A stretch of DNA of 18,019 nt, taken from contig JAEYXZ010000064.1 of the NCBI GenBank assembly GCA_023431045.1, positions 1 to 18,019 on the forward strand, in the 5' to 3' direction. This document shows, piece after piece, positions 14,075 through 18,019 of this stretch (positions within the stretch are counted from its first letter, which is position 1; each line of letters opens with the position of its first letter). Made by a program: the position numbers and the translations under genes. This stretch comes from Bacillota bacterium. Lineage in GTDB: Bacteria > Bacillota_I > Bacilli_A > Acholeplasmatales > Acholeplasmataceae. The notes beneath the pieces are model-generated. The model searched no databases. It had not been told where the DNA came from and was given only the letters and a program-made list of their open reading frames with translations.

Positions 14075-14269
14075 TTACTTAGTTTCTTTAGCTTGCTTCT
14101 TTTCTAAAACTAATTGACCTTTATAGTAACCGCTATTTGGGGTTACTCTATGTGGTAAAGTGAATTCGCCAGTTTGTGGATCTACAACTAATGTTGGAGT
14201 CTTTAACTTGTAATGCGAACGACGACGTCCTTTTGACCCTTTACTATGTCTTCTGAATATTGCACCCAT
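14075..14269 (-). CDS. rpmF: 50S ribosomal protein bL32, zinc-free form
   Basis: Small 50S subunit protein, 64 aa. The N-terminal FRRHSKGSKGRRRSHYKL is the typical basic L32 start. In zinc-binding L32 two CxxC pairs follow. Here the equivalent positions are Asp30/Thr33 (DPQTGE) and Thr43/Ser46 (TPNSG), so this is the C-minus, zinc-free form. AGGAGGTG lies 7-10 nt before the ATG. It is cotranscribed with yceD (14 bp gap), the usual pairing in bacteria. Confidence 0.95.
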   Translation of the reverse strand: MGAIFRRHSKGSKGRRRSHYKLKTPTLVVDPQTGEFTLPHRVTPNSGYYKGQLVLEKKQAKETK

Positions 14270-14283
14270 GTATTCTTCACCTC

Positions 14284-14724
14284 CTATGTTTTATACTTGT
14301 CTTTCAATTCCTTGAAGGCTGGATGCCCTTCATCTGTAGCTTCTTCAAATTGACTGTGATCAGCATCTTCACTATAAACATAGAGTGGTTTGTCACTCAT
14401 GATATAAGCAAAGATTATTTGATCAAGATCAATCTCAGGCTCGATTTGATAATCCATAATGTTGACATCATCTGAGAAGATAATTTCAACTTCTGTCTCA
14501 AATGGATAGACAACAGGTTTTAATGTGATGGCACATTTTTGCGTGATTTGCGCAGTAATGATGACATCTAAAATGACTGTTTGATCCATCTTTCTTATTT
14601 TACCTTTAACAGCAACATCATTAATTGCTTCAAGGTCAGATGCATCTTGATCTACGTATAAATCAAGATTAAGTTTTGCATCAATTGAGGTCAATGCTTC
14701 TAATTCTTTTACAATTAATTTCAT
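14284..14724 (-). CDS. yceD: YceD/DUF177 family protein
   Basis: A 146-aa acidic protein of the DUF177 family, which is usually encoded just before rpmF and is linked to 23S rRNA maturation. The middle has ITQKCAITLKPVVYPFE (60-76), equivalent to the family CxxCLxP segment with only the first cysteine (Cys64) left. The C-terminus HPAFKELKDKYKT matches the family ending. A GTG at 14733 is also in frame, but TGAGGTG (14731-14737) contains that GTG and lies 6 nt from the ATG at 14724. The ATG is therefore the start and the GTG part of the ribosome site. First gene of yceD-rpmF. Confidence 0.88.
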   Translation of the reverse strand: MKLIVKELEALTSIDAKLNLDLYVDQDASDLEAINDVAVKGKIRKMDQTVILDVIITAQITQKCAITLKPVVYPFETEVEIIFSDDVNIMDYQIEPEIDLDQIIFAYIMSDKPLYVYSEDADHSQFEEATDEGHPAFKELKDKYKT

Positions 14725-14745
14725 AAAATTCACCTCAACGAATAT

Positions 14746-14774
14746 ATTATATAGAAATCACCTAATAAAGTCAA
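14746..14774 (-). promoter_or_regulatory. Consensus sigma-A promoter of yceD-rpmF
   Basis: On the minus strand TTGACT (14769-14774), a 17-bp spacer and TATAAT (14746-14751) form a near-perfect housekeeping promoter, 21 bp before the yceD ATG. It is the only promoter in the window with both elements matching well, in keeping with a ribosomal protein gene. Confidence 0.85.
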
Positions 14775-14788
14775 TCAAAACTACATAA

Positions 14789-15781
14789 TTACACATTCAA
14801 AAAAGCATCTTCAAAAAGTGATAAGATTTCTTCATTTGATGCACCTAAAATGTAGTTTGAGACCGGATATTTTTTAAGTAATTCACTGATATCTCGATAT
14901 GTGTATGGTTGATCGATAAAATGCTTTTTAAACTCATCTAGTTTTTCGTTCAAATCAAAGAAATCTCCACTCAATTCAAACTGTTTAATAAAGCCATCCT
15001 TAACATCCATTTGTATTTCAATTCCGCCCCATGAGAAACGCTTCTTTAAAACTTGTGAGAATGGTGGTTGAACTTGATAGATATAAGCATGACTTTCATA
15101 AAGTTTTGCATCTTCTTTTAAACGTTTGACTTCATCATCACTTAACTCATAGACTTCGTCACAAAGTTCTTTTTCCAAGTAGTGGTATAGTTCATCTTGA
15201 GTCATACCATTTAAGTATGGTTTTAAGTTATTAACTCTAGATCTTACTGATGAGATTCCTTTAGATATTAATTTCTCATCAGGTGGAGTTAAAGCTCTAA
15301 CCATGGTTTCAACATCTAGATCATACATCATGGTTCCATGCATTAACATCCCGTTCTTATTTTGAAGGAAAGCATTTCCTGAAATCTTCTTACCTTCTAA
15401 AAGTAAATCATTACGACCTGAAAATTCCAAATTAACACCGAGTTTTTTAAATGCGTCCAGTAATTTACCTAAGTATGTCTTAAATGAAAAACCTTCAGAT
15501 GTTCGTTTCGTGATGATTGAAAACATGGTGTTATTCTCATCAGCATAAACCGAACCACCTCCGGTAGGTCTTCTAAAAATTGGGATCTTATGGGTTTTTA
15601 CGTAGTCCTTATTAACTTCATTTTCAATGACTTGATTTTTTCCAGAAACAATACCTTTAATTCGCCAAGTAAAATAATAAGTTTCACCAGGCTTTAACAC
15701 TTCATTTAAGATATATTGTTCAAGAGCAAAATAAAAATATGGTTTTAGATTTCCTTCATTATGATGCTTAACTAATATCAT
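14789..15781 (-). CDS. lplA: Lipoate-protein ligase A
   Basis: Attaches scavenged lipoate, via lipoyl-AMP, to E2 and H proteins; 330 aa, the usual two-domain length. Motifs: RRPTGGGSVYAD (70-81), GRNDLLLEGKKISGNA (122-137) with the catalytic lysine Lys132, and MLMHGTMMYDLD. The C-terminal accessory domain covers about 250-330, so it should carry out both activation and transfer. The ATG is preceded by AAGGA at about 11 nt. It stands alone, with the dnaJ terminator upstream and the yceD promoter downstream. I see no hairpin of its own in the 15 bp between its stop and that promoter, so its transcript may run on into yceD. Confidence 0.95.
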   Translation of the reverse strand: MILVKHHNEGNLKPYFYFALEQYILNEVLKPGETYYFTWRIKGIVSGKNQVIENEVNKDYVKTHKIPIFRRPTGGGSVYADENNTMFSIITKRTSEGFSFKTYLGKLLDAFKKLGVNLEFSGRNDLLLEGKKISGNAFLQNKNGMLMHGTMMYDLDVETMVRALTPPDEKLISKGISSVRSRVNNLKPYLNGMTQDELYHYLEKELCDEVYELSDDEVKRLKEDAKLYESHAYIYQVQPPFSQVLKKRFSWGGIEIQMDVKDGFIKQFELSGDFFDLNEKLDEFKKHFIDQPYTYRDISELLKKYPVSNYILGASNEEILSLFEDAFLNV

Positions 15782-15812
15782 AGAGACACATCCTTCATTT
15801 AGTCTTTGATTT

Positions 15813-15818
15813 ATTATA
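15813..15818 (-). promoter_or_regulatory. -10 box of lplA next to the dnaJ terminator
   Basis: Minus-strand TATAAT is preceded by TTTTTTTG, the U-tract of the dnaJ terminator, leaving one base between them. The lplA start is 31 nt downstream. No -35 is recognisable, because it would lie in the hairpin. Confidence 0.5.
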
Positions 15819-15819
15819 C

Positions 15820-15844
15820 AAAAAAAGGAGTAAAAATACTCCTT
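15820..15844 (-). terminator. Terminator of dnaK-dnaJ
   Basis: Arms 15825-15832 (AAGGAGTA) and 15837-15844 pair perfectly over 8 bp with a 4-nt loop, followed on the minus strand by seven T. The dnaJ TAA (15843-15845) overlaps the stem. Confidence 0.88.
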
Positions 15845-16955
15845 AATTGAAAAACTCCTTGAATTTATCCCAAAATGTTTTTTTACGAGGGATATCTAGT
15901 CGCTTTAATTCTTCGAATAGTTTCTTTTCTTCTGCAGTTAGATTCTTTGGCGTTTCAACGTGAATAACAACATGCTGATCACCTTTTTTACCGCTTCTAA
16001 CATCCGCAATACCTTTTTCTCTCATGCGTAATCTGGTTTCAGATTGCACACCTGCAGGAATCGATAAATCGACCTTACCGTAAATCGTTGGTATTTCGAC
16101 TTTATCACCGAGTGCTGCTTGAGTAAAGGTAATTGGTAGGTCAAGAATAACATCTTTACCATCACGTTTAAAGATTTTATGAGGTCTTACTTTGAAATTG
16201 ATGTATAAGTCACCGTGCTCAGCACCTCTTTTACCTCCATGACCATATCCTGGAACACGTAATGTCATATCATTATCAACGCCAGCAGGAATCTTGACAT
16301 CAACTTTTTTATGAGCGCGAATGCGACCTGAACCTGAACATAAATGACAAGCGTTCTTAATTGACTGACCACGTCCAGCACATACTGGACATACTTGTTG
16401 ACTTCTCATTGTACCAAACATTGTTCTTTGTTCAACATTTATGTATCCAGTACCATGACAACGTCCACACGTATCAATATCGCTTGGATTTTCAGCACCT
16501 GTACCATGACAATGTGAACAGTCCTCATTGATATCAACTTCAACCGGTTTAGCGGCACCTAAAGCAGCTTCCATAAAGTCAATCGTCATTCGCATCTCAA
16601 TATCTTCACCGCGTGTGCTTTCGTTTCCTCGACGGCGTTGAGAGCCACCAAAAAAACTCGAGAAAATATCTGAGAAATCAGAAAAACCACTTCCACCAAA
16701 TCCAGAAAAACCTTCGAAAGGATTTCCACCATTAGCACCAGCATGACCATATTGGTCATAATTAGCTTTTTTCTGTGGATCATTTAATACGTCATAAGCT
16801 TCTTGTACTTCTTTAAACTTACTTTCTGCATCCTTTTCTTTAGATACATCGGGATGGTATTTTTTAGCTAATGTTCGATATGCTTTTTTAATTTCGTCTT
16901 GTGAAGCACTTTTTGTTAAACCAAGCACTTCATAATAGTCTCTTTTGTCTGCCAT
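15843..16955 (-). CDS. dnaJ: Chaperone DnaJ (Hsp40)
   Basis: Co-chaperone that delivers unfolded proteins to DnaK and stimulates its ATPase; 370 aa. The J domain (1-70) has HPD at 34-36. A Gly/Phe-rich linker follows (72-105). The zinc domain (146-210) has all four CxxCxGxG repeats: CSHCHGTG, CGRCHGTG, CPVCAGRG, CHLCSGSG. C-terminal substrate-binding domains and a short basic tail complete a class I DnaJ. GGAAG lies 4 nt before the ATG. It follows dnaK after 41 bp that hold a strong hairpin. Confidence 0.97.
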   Translation of the reverse strand: MADKRDYYEVLGLTKSASQDEIKKAYRTLAKKYHPDVSKEKDAESKFKEVQEAYDVLNDPQKKANYDQYGHAGANGGNPFEGFSGFGGSGFSDFSDIFSSFFGGSQRRRGNESTRGEDIEMRMTIDFMEAALGAAKPVEVDINEDCSHCHGTGAENPSDIDTCGRCHGTGYINVEQRTMFGTMRSQQVCPVCAGRGQSIKNACHLCSGSGRIRAHKKVDVKIPAGVDNDMTLRVPGYGHGGKRGAEHGDLYINFKVRPHKIFKRDGKDVILDLPITFTQAALGDKVEIPTIYGKVDLSIPAGVQSETRLRMREKGIADVRSGKKGDQHVVIHVETPKNLTAEEKKLFEELKRLDIPRKKTFWDKFKEFFN

Positions 16956-16971
16956 AGGTCTTCCTTATGAG

Positions 16972-16993
16972 ATAAGGGGAAAAATCCCCTTAT
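16972..16993 (-). other. Strong intercistronic hairpin between dnaK and dnaJ
   Basis: ATAAGGGGA-AAAA-TCCCCTTAT is a perfect 9-bp stem with 4-nt loop, the most GC-rich hairpin in the window. It starts 3 nt after the dnaK stop. The minus-strand downstream sequence is CTCATAAGGAAG, with no U-tract, so it is not a standard terminator. The dnaJ ribosome site lies just outside. Likely roles are 3' protection of dnaK mRNA or partial attenuation. Confidence 0.7.
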
Positions 16994-16996
16994 AGA

Positions 16997-18019
16997 TTAG
17001 TTTTTGTCGGTAAATTCTGCATCTACTGGACCATCTTTTTTGGTCTCATCAGTATCCGCTGCACCTTTTTCTTTACTTGCTTTTTCATATGCTTTAATAG
17101 CAATTGATTGAGATGCTTTTTCAAGTGCTTCTTTCTTTTCTTTAATAACTTCTAGATCATCACCCTTAAGAGCCTCTTCTAGATCAGAAACCGCTTTATT
17201 AACAGATTCTTTTTCTTCTTCAGTTGCTTCATCTTTAAGATCATCTAAAGCTTTTTTAGCTTGGAAGATGAAATTATCTGCTTCATTTCTAACTTCAGCA
17301 TTTTCTTTCTTCTTCTTATCTGCTTCAGCGTTTTCTTCAGCTTGACGAACCATCTTATCGATTTCTTCTTTAGATAATCCTGAGTTACCAGTGATGGTAA
17401 TCTTTTGTTCTTTATTTGTACCTAAATCTTTTGCTTTAACAGATACAATACCATTAGCATCAATATCAAATGTGACTTCAATTTGTGGAACACCACGTGG
17501 AGCTGGTGGAATATTGTTCAATTGGAAACGACCTAAGGTTTTATTGTCAGCTGCCATTGGTCTTTCACCTTGAAGCACATGGATATCAACTGCTGGTTGA
17601 TTATCAGCTGCAGTTGAGAAGACTTGAGATTTTGATGTAGGGATAGTTGTATTTCTTTCAATTAGTTTAGTGAAAACACCACCGAGTGTTTCGATACCAA
17701 GTGATAATGGTGTAACGTCAAGTAATAGAATGTCCTTCACATCTCCTACTAGTACACCACCTTGAATCGCTGCACCAACTGCAACTACTTCGTCAGGGTT
17801 TACGCCTTTTGATGGTTCTTTTCCAAGTTCAGCTCTTATTAAATCAACAACTGCTGGTATTCTTGTTGAACCACCTACAAGTAGGATTTTATCGATATCA
17901 TTCGCAGTCATATTAGCGTCTTTAAGCGCTTGACGAACTGGAGTAATTGTTCTTTCAACTAAATGTCTTGTTAAATCATTAAATTTCGCTCTTGTTAATG
18001 TTTTTTCTAAATGCAATGG
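16997..18019 (-). CDS. dnaK: Chaperone DnaK (Hsp70), 3' part, cut by window edge
   Basis: The visible 340 residues are the C-terminal part of Hsp70, an ATP-driven folding chaperone. The frame runs open to the window edge: the apparent start at 18016 is an internal TTG codon in PLHLEKTLTRAKF. Visible are the end of the ATPase domain (VGGSTRIPAV, GVNPDEVVAVGAAIQGG), the interdomain linker DILLLDVTPLSLGIE, the peptide-binding beta domain (ERNTTIPTSKSQVFSTAADN, GERPMAADNKTLGRF) and the helical lid. The charged tail ends DAEFTDKN, like the EEVD-type ends of other DnaKs. The promoter and any heat-shock operator lie outside the window. Confidence 0.97.
   Translation of the reverse strand, partial: PLHLEKTLTRAKFNDLTRHLVERTITPVRQALKDANMTANDIDKILLVGGSTRIPAVVDLIRAELGKEPSKGVNPDEVVAVGAAIQGGVLVGDVKDILLLDVTPLSLGIETLGGVFTKLIERNTTIPTSKSQVFSTAADNQPAVDIHVLQGERPMAADNKTLGRFQLNNIPPAPRGVPQIEVTFDIDANGIVSVKAKDLGTNKEQKITITGNSGLSKEEIDKMVRQAEENAEADKKKKENAEVRNEADNFIFQAKKALDDLKDEATEEEKESVNKAVSDLEEALKGDDLEVIKEKKEALEKASQSIAIKAYEKASKEKGAADTDETKKDGPVDAEFTDKN

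Noticed and set aside
14725..14733. GTG at 14733 as the yceD start
   Set aside because: The GTG is part of the TGAGGTG ribosome site of the ATG at 14724.
1..18019. Alternative genetic code (TGA as tryptophan)
   Set aside because: Conserved tryptophans are TGG. Four genes end properly at TGA, with the next start or a terminator in the expected place.
15843..18019. CIRCE heat-shock operator in the dnaK-dnaJ part
   Set aside because: No TTAGCACTC-type inverted repeat is visible. The operon promoter lies outside the window.

Overview
The window looks like the chromosome of a wall-less, low-GC Firmicute relative, most likely an Acholeplasma (Mollicutes, Acholeplasmataceae). The DNA is AT-rich. 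TGA works as a stop codon (NUDIX, recD2, nadE and Fur-like genes) and conserved tryptophans are TGG, which excludes the Mycoplasma/Spiroplasma code. rsmH stands outside any cell-wall/division cluster. A glucolipid-type GT4 glycosyltransferase, lipoate ligase and a two-domain NAD synthetase fit Acholeplasma from general knowledge. The genus is inference; no database was searched.

Layout. 1-390: a possible eroded gene end, AT-rich spacer and the terminator of the first operon. 391-2619 (-): NUDIX hydrolase, SGNH/GDSL esterase and an RlmD-type RNA m5U methyltransferase, translationally coupled. 2677-3111 (-): an MhqR-like MarR regulator, divergent from pheA plus an alpha/beta hydrolase (3314-4845, +). 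The 202-bp divergent region carries two inverted repeats, one resembling the MhqR box. 4858-11767 (-): nadD, nadE, mnmA, recD2 and a GT4 glycosyltransferase. 11898-13098 (+): a plsC-like acyltransferase overlapping a cysteine-free Fur-like regulator. 13116-14724 (-): rsmH, and yceD-rpmF upstream of it. 14789-15781 (-): lplA. 15843-18019 (-): dnaJ and the 3' two thirds of dnaK, cut by the window edge.

The content is mostly housekeeping: NAD synthesis (nadD, nadE), RNA and ribosome maturation (mnmA, rsmH, rlmD, yceD, rpmF), protein folding (dnaK, dnaJ), DNA repair (recD2), membrane lipid (plsC, GT4) and cofactor salvage (lplA). I see no mobile element, CRISPR array, tRNA or rRNA.

The genome is very compact. 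Stop codons sit inside terminator hairpins. At three junctions a -10 box follows the U-tract of the upstream terminator by only 1-6 nt, leaving no room for a separate -35. Several promoters have the TGn extended -10. The points most worth a second look are the MhqR-like/pheA/hydrolase divergon, the missing metal-ligand cysteines in RlmD, L32 and the Fur-like protein, the fused terminator-promoters and the dnaK-dnaJ hairpin. I did not find a clearly new multi-gene system.
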